Assembly: GCF_002843175.1 (NCBI RefSeq)
Contig: NZ_PJEO01000033.1
Span: 1 to 64,000 of the forward strand
Source of the DNA: Confluentibacter flavum
GTDB lineage: Bacteria; Bacteroidota; Bacteroidia; Flavobacteriales; Flavobacteriaceae
Direction of reading: 5' to 3'
Length of the DNA stretch: 64,000 nucleotides
Part shown: piece after piece, positions 32,183-41,268 of the stretch
How the letters are laid out: every line of letters begins with the position of its first letter
Position numbering within the stretch: position 1 is the stretch's first letter
Position numbers and translations under genes: made by a program
The notes under the pieces: generated by a model
Database searches by the model: none
What the model saw: only the letters and a program-made list of their open reading frames with translations
What the model was told of the DNA's origin: nothing

Positions 32183-34507
32183 ATGATAAGCAATATAAAA
32201 ACTATAAATCCAGTTAATCGCAAGGCCAACATCAATAAAAAGACAAGGTTAAAAGACAGGATTAGTTCCAATGACATCAAACTTAAACGTTTGCCAAAGG
32301 TATTAATGATATCAACATACCCTCCAAGACAATGTGGCATTGCAACCTATACTAATGATTTAAAAAATGCGCTTGACAACAAATATGAAAATTGCTTTGA
32401 AACAAAAATTTGCGCTGTAGAATCGAACGTAGAAAGTCACACTTATAAAAAAGGAGATGTCGATTTGGTATTAAACACGGACGATTTACAATCGTTTATT
32501 TTAATTTCCAAAAAGATAAATGCCGATGAAGACATTGAACTGGTTATGGTTCAACATGAGTTTGGATTATTTAAAAATAATGAAGACGTTTTTGTGAACT
32601 TTTTAAAAATACTCACCAAACCAATAACACTTGCATTTCACACCGTATTGCCCAACCCAACATTAGCTTTAGAAGTACATGTTAAAGCTTTGGCATCGAT
32701 TGCTAATATAATTACGGTTATGACTAAATCTTCATCTGAATTACTAATAAACACCTATGGGATAAATCCAAGGAAAATAGAGATTATACCCCATGGAACC
32801 CATTTAATAAAACACAAGAAAAAATCGATTCTTAAAGAAAAGTATGATTTATCGGGAAGAAAAGTGATATCAACTTTTGGTTTATTGGGACCAGGTAAAA
32901 GTATTGAAACCACTTTAGATGCGTTACCCGAAATTATAAAAGAACACAATAATATTATTTTTTTAGTTATAGGTAAAACACATCCAACGCTTTTTAATAA
33001 GGAAGGTAACACATACATGAATTTCTTGCAGAGCAAGGTTGAAGAATTAAAATTAAAAGACCATGTTAAATTTATCAGCAAATTTGTTCCTCTTCCAGAA
33101 TTACTTGAATACCTACAACTATCTGACTGTTATGTGTTTACTTCAAATGATCCCAATCAGGCTGTAAGTGGTACATTTTCTTATGCCGTAAGTTGTGGTT
33201 GCCCTATTATATCTACACCTATTCCCCATGCAAATGAAGTATTACGAAATGGAAGTGGTGTTCTTTTTGATTTTGGTAATTCTAAACAATTGTCTATGGA
33301 AGTGAATAAATTATTAAATAATAAAAATCTTAGAGATGATATGAAATTGAAAGGATTACATGCTTCATCTGCTACCTCATGGGAAAATGCGGCTATAGCT
33401 CATGCCCATGTTTTTTCTAATGAAATAAAAAAACCATTGAAATTGATCTATAAGAAGCCACAGATCAACCTTGACCATATAAAAGCAATGACCACAGATG
33501 TTGGTATCATCCAATTTTCAATTATTAATACCCCTGATTTAAACTCTGGGTATACCATAGATGATAATGCCAGAGCGCTTATAGCTGTTTGCCAACATTA
33601 CAAAGTAACGCATAATCCATCCGATTTAAAATTGATAAAGATATACATCAATTTCATTTTAAAGTGCCAACGTTACAATGGTTTATTTTTTAACTATGTG
33701 GACAAGGATAAAAAATTCACCAAGCAGAATGATGAAGAAAATTTAGAGGATGCTAATGGAAGGGCCATTTGGTCTTTAGGCTATGCGTATTCATTATTGG
33801 ATGAAGCAATTGATTTAGATATAACCCTTCTTCAAAATATGAAATGGGCAATCAATCAATTTCAATTACCAATGCAAAACTTTGAATCCCCTAGAGCCAT
33901 TGCCTTTATTATAAAAGGTTTATACTTCTTTAATATGAAATTGAATAGTAGCGATATAACCATATCAATTGAAGATATGGCTAATAAGCTTGTTGATTCA
34001 TATAAGTTCCATTCTGAAGACGATTGGAATTGGTATGAACCTTATCTTACCTATGCCAATAGCGTATTACCGGAAGCGTTATTATGTGCATGGAAAGCTA
34101 CTGAGAAAACAAAATTCAAGCGCATAGCGAAGGAATCTTTTGATTTTCTACTTTCGAAAACGTTTGACGGAGATTCAATCAAAATTATATGCAATCAAAA
34201 CTGGCTAGTAAAAGGTTCTGATGAAAAATTAGCATATATTGGAGGAGAACAACCCATTGATGTTACCTACACCATATTGGCCTTAAAACAATTTGATCTT
34301 ATTTTCCCTTTAGAAGGTTACAATACCAAAATGGAAATAGCTTTCAGCTGGTTTCTTGGTAACAACCAATTAAAACAAATCATTTACAATCCATGTACAG
34401 GTGGTTGTCATGATGGCCTTGAAACGCATAATGTTAATTTGAACCAAGGTGCAGAATCTACAGTTAGTTATTTATTGGCCCGGTTAGCTTTTGAGGAAAT
34501 AGCGTAA
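32183..34507 (+). CDS. Two-part GT4 glycosyltransferase with C-terminal glycan-processing-like domain
   Basis: A 774-residue protein without signal peptide. Residues 38-420 form a GT4 retaining glycosyltransferase: VLMISTYPPRQCGIATYTNDL (start of the acceptor half, key words YPPRQCGIATYT), VMVQHEFGLF, IEIIPHGTH, STFGLLGPGKSIET, and the donor-binding part YAVSCGCPIISTPIPHANEVL. Residues 430-774 look like an (alpha/alpha)6 toroid: TIDDNARALIAVCQHY, EDANGRAIWSLGYA, DDWNWYEPYLTYANSVLPEALL, CHDGL near the end. The gene faces a GH130 gene 36 bases away. The pair suggests a glucan- or mannan-type storage or compatible oligosaccharide, but sugar and product are not predictable. Confidence 0.85.
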   Translation: MISNIKTINPVNRKANINKKTRLKDRISSNDIKLKRLPKVLMISTYPPRQCGIATYTNDLKNALDNKYENCFETKICAVESNVESHTYKKGDVDLVLNTDDLQSFILISKKINADEDIELVMVQHEFGLFKNNEDVFVNFLKILTKPITLAFHTVLPNPTLALEVHVKALASIANIITVMTKSSSELLINTYGINPRKIEIIPHGTHLIKHKKKSILKEKYDLSGRKVISTFGLLGPGKSIETTLDALPEIIKEHNNIIFLVIGKTHPTLFNKEGNTYMNFLQSKVEELKLKDHVKFISKFVPLPELLEYLQLSDCYVFTSNDPNQAVSGTFSYAVSCGCPIISTPIPHANEVLRNGSGVLFDFGNSKQLSMEVNKLLNNKNLRDDMKLKGLHASSATSWENAAIAHAHVFSNEIKKPLKLIYKKPQINLDHIKAMTTDVGIIQFSIINTPDLNSGYTIDDNARALIAVCQHYKVTHNPSDLKLIKIYINFILKCQRYNGLFFNYVDKDKKFTKQNDEENLEDANGRAIWSLGYAYSLLDEAIDLDITLLQNMKWAINQFQLPMQNFESPRAIAFIIKGLYFFNMKLNSSDITISIEDMANKLVDSYKFHSEDDWNWYEPYLTYANSVLPEALLCAWKATEKTKFKRIAKESFDFLLSKTFDGDSIKIICNQNWLVKGSDEKLAYIGGEQPIDVTYTILALKQFDLIFPLEGYNTKMEIAFSWFLGNNQLKQIIYNPCTGGCHDGLETHNVNLNQGAESTVSYLLARLAFEEIA

Positions 34508-34543
34508 ATATGGTATTTCCTTAAAAGATAATCTAAAATGCAA

Positions 34544-36007
34544 TCAATCTTTTGCTTTAAGAGCTGCTAGTAGATCGTCCATATTAACAGTAACATATGA
34601 AGATGAATAATCGGATACAGCATATGGTAAGATTAAATGGTTATTATGGATGAGGCTGCCACATGAATACACAACATTTGGCACATAACCTTCTCTTTCT
34701 TCTTCCAATGGGGAAAGCAGAGGTTCTTTTAACCTGCCAATCTCTTTGGTTGGATCTTCTAAATCCAATAATGAAGCACCAATACAATAACGTCTCATGG
34801 CGCCGACACCGTGGGTAATTAACAACCAACCTTGATCTGTGTAAATGGGTGAACCACAATTTCCTATTTGCGTAAACTCCCAGGGGAATTTAGGTTCTTG
34901 AATTTTTATGGGATTATTCCATAACGTAATTCTTTTGGAATAAAAAAGATAATTATTAACCCCATCAATTCTTGCCAACATGGCATATTTTCCTTTAATC
35001 TTACGAGGAAAAAGTGCAAAGTTTTTGTTTTGGGCCCCATCTCCGTGCATGGGCATAATTCTAAAATTCCTAAAATCGTTTGTTGAAAGTATCTTGGGAA
35101 GAATGGCATAACCATCATAGGCCGTGTAAGTGGCATATATTTTTTCAGTGCCATCATCTTCTGTAAAACGCACAAATCTAGCATCTTCAATTCCTTTACT
35201 TTCTGATGGTGAAATGGGGAAAATGGCGCGTTCTGAAATATTGGAGTCTTCATGAAATTCAATATCATAATAGGAATCAACTAGCCAGGTCATTTCGTTA
35301 AGTGCCTTTTTCCTTTGTTCATCAATGTTCTGCTTCAATACATCGCTAACGGCATCTTTTAAAGCAAAATATTCGAATCTGCTTGATAATGAATTCATAA
35401 TGGTTGAAGAATATTCCTTTGGAATATTCATTTCCTCCATTTTCTTCATAAATCGTTTTTTGTTGTATGTTTTTTTATTTGTAAGAATTGGAAGATCGAT
35501 ATGATTGTGTACATGCTGCATATGTAAATTATTGGAAGTATCCAATATGCCTTTCCTAAAAACTATAGAGGATAAATGCCCCTCTCCTGTAGCCCTAAAG
35601 GATATTATGACCCTCTTTTCTCCCTCAGCCAAAAAAGACTGATCGAAATGTTCAACAATTGAAGGGTTAAACAAAGCGGAGGCCTCTACGGAATATTCCA
35701 TTGTACTATAGGAGCCTATCAAAAGTTTTCGTTCCAAGGATAACTTTTTATGATCCATCCCCATGGATTCTATTAGATTTACATAATTGTAAAAATGCTT
35801 TAAAAAAATATTTGAAATATTTCTGTGTCTGTCTAGAAACTCTTTAAGGATTATTTCAAGTTCATGTTTAACATCAACCTCACTTAAACTCATGATGCGG
35901 TTCACTAGATTTATGGTTCTAGCATCACCATTATTAAAAAAACGGGCAACTACCCGACTGGAATCTGGTTTAAAATATAGATTTTTACGAACTACTGCAA
36001 TTGACAT
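34544..36007 (-). CDS. GH130 family glycoside phosphorylase/hydrolase
   Basis: A 487-residue cytoplasmic protein. The C-terminal five-bladed propeller shows the GH130 words GIEDARFV (about 271-278), TYTAYDGYAILPK, LFPRKIKGKYAMLAR, GNCGSPIYTDQGWLLITHGVG, and EGYVPNVVYSCG. Members cleave beta-mannosides with phosphate (mannosylglucose, mannobiose and beta-1,2-mannan phosphorylases) or with water. An N-terminal helical extension of about 170 residues precedes the propeller, as in the longer subfamilies. The convergent GT4 gene suggests that one makes and the other breaks down the same oligosaccharide. The phosphate-binding Arg and His residues need alignment to confirm. Confidence 0.9.
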   Translation of the reverse strand: MSIAVVRKNLYFKPDSSRVVARFFNNGDARTINLVNRIMSLSEVDVKHELEIILKEFLDRHRNISNIFLKHFYNYVNLIESMGMDHKKLSLERKLLIGSYSTMEYSVEASALFNPSIVEHFDQSFLAEGEKRVIISFRATGEGHLSSIVFRKGILDTSNNLHMQHVHNHIDLPILTNKKTYNKKRFMKKMEEMNIPKEYSSTIMNSLSSRFEYFALKDAVSDVLKQNIDEQRKKALNEMTWLVDSYYDIEFHEDSNISERAIFPISPSESKGIEDARFVRFTEDDGTEKIYATYTAYDGYAILPKILSTNDFRNFRIMPMHGDGAQNKNFALFPRKIKGKYAMLARIDGVNNYLFYSKRITLWNNPIKIQEPKFPWEFTQIGNCGSPIYTDQGWLLITHGVGAMRRYCIGASLLDLEDPTKEIGRLKEPLLSPLEEEREGYVPNVVYSCGSLIHNNHLILPYAVSDYSSSYVTVNMDDLLAALKAKD

Positions 36008-36151
36008 GGTATTATCTAATTTTTAAATTATTTTTTAATTTCATCTTAAAATCTGTTACTAAACCACCTGAATAATAAAATAAACTGCCTATAAATTAAT
36101 TAGAGATTACCCAATTAATTTACAGGCAGTAAAATATTTGAATTAGGTTAC

Positions 36152-36637
36152 TTAATTAACAGCTTTTCTGTTGAGTCTGTTTTCTGCTAGCTTATTTAAC
36201 TTGTTATTTGCATTATATTCTTCATCCAAGGTTTCCTGTAACTTCCTTGCTATATTATCGTAACCTAATTCTTTGGCATAGCGAACTGCAGTACCATACG
36301 CCGCAATCTCATAATGCTCAAAACGTTGAGCTTCTGCAATTAGACCTGCGTCCATAACCTCATCATCATTTGCTTCTTCTATAAAACTCTCGGTTTCGCT
36401 AATTAAACCTTTCATCGCTTTGCATGTTTCTCCGTTTGGGGATATCTCTAAATCGCCACAAATTTCTTGAAGTCGTCTTTTATGTTCCTTGGTTTCTTGC
36501 AAGTGATCTTCAAAAGCTTGCTTTAACATACTATCACTTGCCTTATTTACAGCTTTAGGAAGTGCATCTATTAATTGGTTTTCTGCACTAAATAGGTCTT
36601 TTAAATGATGCTCTAATAAATCTTTTAATGTTTTCAT
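36152..36637 (-). CDS. Ferritin-like DUF892 protein (YciE/YciF family)
   Basis: A 161-residue four-helix protein: LKDLLEHHLKDLFSAENQLIDALPK (key words DLFSAENQL), HLQETKEHKRRL, and AEAQRFEHYEIAAYGT. The Glu and His residues of the ferritin-like di-metal site (E...ExxH twice) are present. YciF-type proteins are induced by general stress, including salt and osmotic stress. It neighbours another four-helix protein gene and lies between the GH130 and AraC genes on the same strand, separated by over 250 bases from the next gene. Confidence 0.92.
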   Translation of the reverse strand: MKTLKDLLEHHLKDLFSAENQLIDALPKAVNKASDSMLKQAFEDHLQETKEHKRRLQEICGDLEISPNGETCKAMKGLISETESFIEEANDDEVMDAGLIAEAQRFEHYEIAAYGTAVRYAKELGYDNIARKLQETLDEEYNANNKLNKLAENRLNRKAVN

Positions 36638-36894
36638 GATTTTAAGTTTTTTATAATTAATTGTTTAAAGATATTTTGAAAAGTAACGGGCGACTAATCT
36701 TAAAAATAAAATTATTGACCCAAATGATACAAAATTTTGACAATTCTATTACTTTAACATATCACATTAACATGGTCGTTCGCCAGCCTTAAGACCTTAA
36801 GAATTGTGTCATATACTAGAAAAATGCCTATTAGTTCTTCAGGGATTTTATAAATAATAAATAATAGTAATAATGTAAAAAGATCCTTATTAAT
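36638..36894. other. Intergenic, nothing recognised
   Basis: AT-rich gap between the two four-helix protein genes. No terminator, promoter or repeat stands out. Confidence 0.4.
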
Positions 36895-37344
36895 TTAGCG
36901 AATATCCTCTAATCTTTTAATGGTGTTAAGGTCGTTTGCAATAGCCTCTCTTTGCTTAAGTATTACTCCTTGAGTGCTGAATGGCAATGACGTTTCGTTA
37001 AGAATATCATTATATTCTTCTAAAGCTGCCTTTTCACCTCTAATAGCTTCTTCCAGCATAGATTCATCATTGTTCGTTGAAAACATGGCCTTTACATCCA
37101 TCCACGTACGATGAGCTGCACCAGCAAAGCTTCCCCCTTTATCAATATCTTCACCAAAAGATTTAATTTCCCCTTTTAATTCTTGTCCAAACCCATAACG
37201 CTCTTGAGCTTTTCTTTGGAAATAATTTTTTAAATACGTATGATTTGTATTCTCTGCTGCCTTCCTAAAACCTTTTTCAGCATCAAATGTTTTCTCTAAC
37301 AGGTCATTTAATTTATTTCCTATTGTTTCTGTGTATGTATTCAT
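36895..37344 (-). CDS. PA2169/DUF2383 family four-helix-bundle protein
   Basis: A 149-residue all-helical protein: TETIGNKLNDLLEKTFDAEKGFRKAAE (key words LNDLLEKTFDAEKGFRKAA), NYFQRKAQERYGFGQELKGEI, SFAGAAHRTWMDVKAMF, EEAIRGEKAALEEYNDIL. This pattern is the DUF2383 ferritin-like group, thought to bind a metal with its Glu/His residues. It is often found with DUF892 genes in stress loci, as here. Confidence 0.88.
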   Translation of the reverse strand: MNTYTETIGNKLNDLLEKTFDAEKGFRKAAENTNHTYLKNYFQRKAQERYGFGQELKGEIKSFGEDIDKGGSFAGAAHRTWMDVKAMFSTNNDESMLEEAIRGEKAALEEYNDILNETSLPFSTQGVILKQREAIANDLNTIKRLEDIR

Positions 37345-37446
37345 AATAATTTAAGTTTAATTATTGATTAAAATTTACTTGTGTAATTTAGAGATGAAAA
37401 CCTCCACCTCTTGATTCTTTTAAATGAATAATTGACTCATTTAAAT

Positions 37447-38481
37447 TTAAACGGCATTCATATTGAAGCTTTTAATATCTAAAATATTTTGATGGTTTTG
37501 ATAGTGTTTTGGACTACAGTTATATTTTTCTTTAAAAATTTTAGAAAAATAACTTCTACTGGTAAGACCTACCGAGTATACAATTTCTGAGATATTGAGT
37601 TCTGTTGTTCTTATTAAGTTTTCTGCTACTTCAATTCTTATATTTCTAATAAAATCGGTAACTGTTCTATTATGTAATATTTTAAAACCCTCTTGTAATT
37701 TGAAAGGTGATAAACCGGATTTTCTACTTAAATATTTTAGACTATATTGAATTTCTGGAGCACTTCTTATATGTTCTGCTATATCTTTTACAGCTTCCAT
37801 ATCTGTTTGGGTAAGGGAGTAGTAATTAGTCATTGCATTACTTAGGTCATTTTTATGTTGTTCAATTTCTAGGGCTAGAATTAAATAAACAACACTATTA
37901 ATCAACAAATTTCTAACCAATCCTTTCTGGTTAAGAGATTTAAGATGATTTATTTTTTCTACAATTTTCAAGTTGAAAGAACCTATGTAAGAGTAAACAC
38001 TATTTTGCTGATCAAGAATGAATGTGATTTTTAATTGATCTCTTAATTCTTTATCTGAAACCGATAAAACATCTACAGTAACCATAGAGAATTCTACCTT
38101 TTTATTTTTTTCGAAACTGAAAAAGATATTGTTTTCCGAGGAATTTGAAAAAATACCAGTTTGAAATTGTCCTAATTTGTTTTCTTTACCATTGCCTTCG
38201 AAGCTTTGCTTAACATGTCCTTTAGAACAGTATCCGAAATACATTGAATTCGTTTCGCTAAGTCTATTTAAAAATGTTACATCTTCCTTAAATACAAGGC
38301 TATATTCCATATAAACTATGGCCTTTTCTATGGAGACTCCGGAAATAAATCCTTTAACAATGTCATTGTTTAGTTCCAATTTGTATTCTTTAGATTTTAT
38401 GTCTAGTTTTCCACCCAATTCCGCTTGAATTTGATCAAAAATAACAGAGAGGGAATTTGAAGTTATTGATACCGTTTTCAT
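37447..38481 (-). CDS. AraC-family transcriptional regulator
   Basis: A 344-residue regulator. Residues 1-230 are an undefined sensor part; the last 105 residues hold two helix-turn-helix motifs: LKYLSRKSGLSPFKLQEGFKIL and NISEIVYSVGLTSRSYFSKIFKEKYNCSPKHYQ (key words VGLTSRSYFSKIFK). That end is the AraC DNA-binding fold. It probably acts on neighbouring stress genes or on its own promoter. The ligand is unknown. Confidence 0.92.
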   Translation of the reverse strand: MKTVSITSNSLSVIFDQIQAELGGKLDIKSKEYKLELNNDIVKGFISGVSIEKAIVYMEYSLVFKEDVTFLNRLSETNSMYFGYCSKGHVKQSFEGNGKENKLGQFQTGIFSNSSENNIFFSFEKNKKVEFSMVTVDVLSVSDKELRDQLKITFILDQQNSVYSYIGSFNLKIVEKINHLKSLNQKGLVRNLLINSVVYLILALEIEQHKNDLSNAMTNYYSLTQTDMEAVKDIAEHIRSAPEIQYSLKYLSRKSGLSPFKLQEGFKILHNRTVTDFIRNIRIEVAENLIRTTELNISEIVYSVGLTSRSYFSKIFKEKYNCSPKHYQNHQNILDIKSFNMNAV

Positions 38482-38992
38482 ACTTATTCTTTTTAAATGA
38501 TTAAAAGTGGGTTGCTTTTGTAAATAGGAAATTAAATCAGTACAGTAAGTATTATTAACTAAGACCGATTTAATTTAATATTTGTATAAATGCCTAACAA
38601 TATTTTTATATATACTTCACAATAAACTCTAAGATCGAATGCCTTTTTAAAAAGTGCGTTCTGCTTTAAACCTTGAATTTTAAATGAGCTAAATATCTAT
38701 TAAATAATGTTTTAACAAAATTGCAATAAGAGGCCACATGTTTTGTTACATCATTATTAAATTACTTTATATAATTTTTGTTATCTTGAATTTTTCTTAA
38801 AACATTAGACACCAAGCAATTCTTAATGGTTATAAAATGCCGGTGAGTTCTTTATGTCCTATTTAAACAAAAGCGTTTCGCAAGAATATTTTTTTGATTA
38901 TGGCTCACAAGGAGAAATCTTTAGCGATACTTATTTCTCTGATTCTATTAAATATTTTTACTGAAATTATTTTATTTTAAAAAAATAATTTT
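38482..38992. other. Intergenic region with one very short reading frame
   Basis: The 511 bases between the AraC gene and the YihY gene are AT-rich. A 36-codon frame on the plus strand (38854-38964, MSYLNKSVSQEYFFDY...) has no recognisable relatives and no promoter that I can see, so I do not call it a gene. No repeats stand out. Confidence 0.4.
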
Positions 38993-39892
38993 ATGGACTA
39001 TCAAAATAAGGATAAAAAAAAACCTGACTCATTTAAGCTTAAACATATGCCAGATTTACTTATTAAAACATATAAAGCTTGGATGGAAAAAGAACCCTTT
39101 AAGTTAGGTGCCGTTGTTGCTTATTATGCCATATTGTCTCTTCCTGCCTTGCTAATTTTAATTTTAAATTTGGTTGGTACCATTTGGGGGAAAGATTTAG
39201 TTAAAGGTGAATTGTATTCAGAAATGTCAATCGCTTTAGGCGCTGACACTGCCACTTCAATTTTAAACATGGTTAATAAAACAGGTGACGAATCTACCTC
39301 CTTATTTACTACTATTTTGGGCATAGGCATTTTATTATATGGTGCTACGGGCGTTTTCTATCAATTACAAAACGCACTAGATGATATTTGGGAGAAAAAA
39401 CAAACGTTTTCAAATGAACTAATAGCGACCTTATTCGGTAGGTTAAAAAGTTTCGGATTTATTTTAATTTTTGGGTTCTTACTGTTGATAAGTTTTATCT
39501 TAACGGCTTTACTTACCACATTCGCCGGTAGAATATCTCAGCTACTTTCAAGTAATATTTTAGATTTTGCTTATATTATCGATATCATATTATCCATGGT
39601 ATTTATATATTTCTTATTTGCTGCCATGTTTAAATATTTACCAAGTACGCCTGTAAAATGGAAGGCCGTTAAAATAGGAGCAGGTTTAACCGCTTTTTTG
39701 TTCATTTTAGGCAAATATATTCTTGCCTTCTACTTTGGAAAAACAGAACCTGGCTCCACATATGGGGCTGCAGGATCTATAATAATTGTCATGCTTTGGA
39801 CCTCATATACCAGTTTAATTCTCTTTTTTGGTGCACAATTTACAAAAGTATATTCGGATAGGTATTTGATAAATAATAGCACAAACTCTTAA
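38993..39892 (+). CDS. YihY/BrkB family membrane protein
   Basis: A 299-residue protein with six membrane segments. Family words: VVAYYAILSLPALLILIL (about 42-59), a loop with ATGVFYQLQNALDDIWE (118-134), FAAMFKYLPSTPVKWKAVKIGA (about 207-228), GSTYGAAGSIIIVMLWTSYTSLILFFGAQFT near the end (key words YGAAGSIIIVMLW). The family was once called ribonuclease BN but is now seen as a membrane protein of uncertain role. In flavobacteria it is often found among stress genes. It has its own transcript, about 500 bases after the divergent AraC gene. Confidence 0.93.
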   Translation: MDYQNKDKKKPDSFKLKHMPDLLIKTYKAWMEKEPFKLGAVVAYYAILSLPALLILILNLVGTIWGKDLVKGELYSEMSIALGADTATSILNMVNKTGDESTSLFTTILGIGILLYGATGVFYQLQNALDDIWEKKQTFSNELIATLFGRLKSFGFILIFGFLLLISFILTALLTTFAGRISQLLSSNILDFAYIIDIILSMVFIYFLFAAMFKYLPSTPVKWKAVKIGAGLTAFLFILGKYILAFYFGKTEPGSTYGAAGSIIIVMLWTSYTSLILFFGAQFTKVYSDRYLINNSTNS

Positions 39893-40044
39893 CAGTTATC
39901 ATCTATTGTATTCATGGCATATAAACTGATTGCGTTAAAATTAAGTGGGAATGAGTTAAATAAAATTACCCACAAGACCTAGATTTAACTTTATAAGACG
40001 ATGTTTTTGATTGAAATATAAATAACTGAATAACAACTAATTAA

Positions 40045-40227
<183 letters not shown>

Positions 40228-40346
40228 ATTAATCTATAATTGACATTCCTGTTTTTATAATTAAAAGAAATTCAGGGAAAAGTTCAAAAATAATCATTGA
40301 TTTCACATAACTAATCCTATATAAATCATTATTAAAAATAAAATAT

Positions 40347-40811
40347 ATGCTATTAAAACCCCTCTTAATTTACTTAGCCGATGATGATAAAGAAGACCGT
40401 ATGCTATTTAAAGAAGCCCTGGATGATTTAGATATGAATGTATCTATTGAAGATTTTGATAACGGGGTAACACTTATGGTTAATCTTTTAGACTTGGATA
40501 AACCATTGCCTGATGTTATTTATTTGGATCTGAATATGCCCCTAATGAATGGTGAGGAATGTTTGAATGATATTAGAAGCGAACCTCGACTTTCAAACAT
40601 CCCTATAATCATTTACTCTACCTATGCTGACAAATCCATCTCTGATGAGTTACAAAAGAAAGGGGCTAATTTATATTTAGTAAAGCCCAATTCCTTTAAG
40701 ATGCTTAAAAATTTATTAAGTAGAAGTCTAGAATACATTCATCTTTCAAGAGACACAACTGATTTTTCGGAATTTGTAATCTCTGAAAAAAAAAGTAAGG
40801 TACGGAGTTAG
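40347..40811 (+). CDS. Single-domain response regulator
   Basis: A 154-residue receiver domain without output domain. Acidic pocket ADDDKED (11-17), phospho-acceptor Asp61 in VIYLDLNMP, switch Ser/Thr in IIYSTYA and Lys in YLVKPNS are all present. Such REC-only proteins in Bacteroidota work with hybrid or PAS-type kinases in a phosphorelay. A related receiver gene (43871) lies next to the CHASE3 kinase gene 3 kb away; both share the words LDLNMP, NG and YSTxxD. Confidence 0.93.
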   Translation: MLLKPLLIYLADDDKEDRMLFKEALDDLDMNVSIEDFDNGVTLMVNLLDLDKPLPDVIYLDLNMPLMNGEECLNDIRSEPRLSNIPIIIYSTYADKSISDELQKKGANLYLVKPNSFKMLKNLLSRSLEYIHLSRDTTDFSEFVISEKKSKVRS

Positions 40812-40817
40812 TGTGTT

Positions 40818-41132
40818 TTAAGCCATATTGCGACATTCTTTTGCACAAGCCAAACACGAAGCGGCACAAACTTTACAATGTTCATGGTCATGTTGTTGGC
40901 ATTCTTCAGCACACCATTCACATATTTCCGCACATAATTGGCAATACTCTTTTGTTAAAGGGCCACTAGCAACCATAAATTTAATACATATTAAACAGGC
41001 ATCTACACATAATAAACAACATTTGGGGCAATCGTTCATACTTTCTTTACCCATCATTTGAACAAGGCAATTTTGACAATCGATCATGCATTGTTGGCAA
41101 GCTTTTATACAATTTTCATAATTAAGTTCCAT
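40818..41132 (-). CDS. Cys-rich four-helix-bundle copper-binding protein (DUF326/Csp-like)
   Basis: A 104-residue protein with 21 cysteines, mostly spaced Cx2C, Cx3C or Cx6C along predicted helices (CIKACQQCMIDCQNC, CPKCCLLCVDACLIC, YCQLCAEICEWCAEEC, CKVCAASCLACAKEC). That is the pattern of copper storage proteins, in which Cys side chains line the centre of a four-helix bundle. The start at 41132 (MELNYENC) is preferred, because the 20 residues before it are not conserved-looking. No signal peptide, so it probably binds copper in the cytoplasm. Convergent with the receiver gene. Confidence 0.92.
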   Translation of the reverse strand: MELNYENCIKACQQCMIDCQNCLVQMMGKESMNDCPKCCLLCVDACLICIKFMVASGPLTKEYCQLCAEICEWCAEECQQHDHEHCKVCAASCLACAKECRNMA

Positions 41133-41268
41133 ATCTTTTATTTTTATAATTAATTTAAAATTAACTGAATAGCCCAAATTGCTTTTGCTCAAAACCTATA
41201 ATTTTTGACGCTTTAGAATAAAAAAGCATATTCAACCAAAATGAAAAGAAAGTTAAAATAGCAAGATA

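Noticed and set aside
38854-38964. 36-codon frame before the YihY gene
   Set aside because: No recognisable relatives, no promoter and no spacing that suggests coupling; too short to support from sequence alone.
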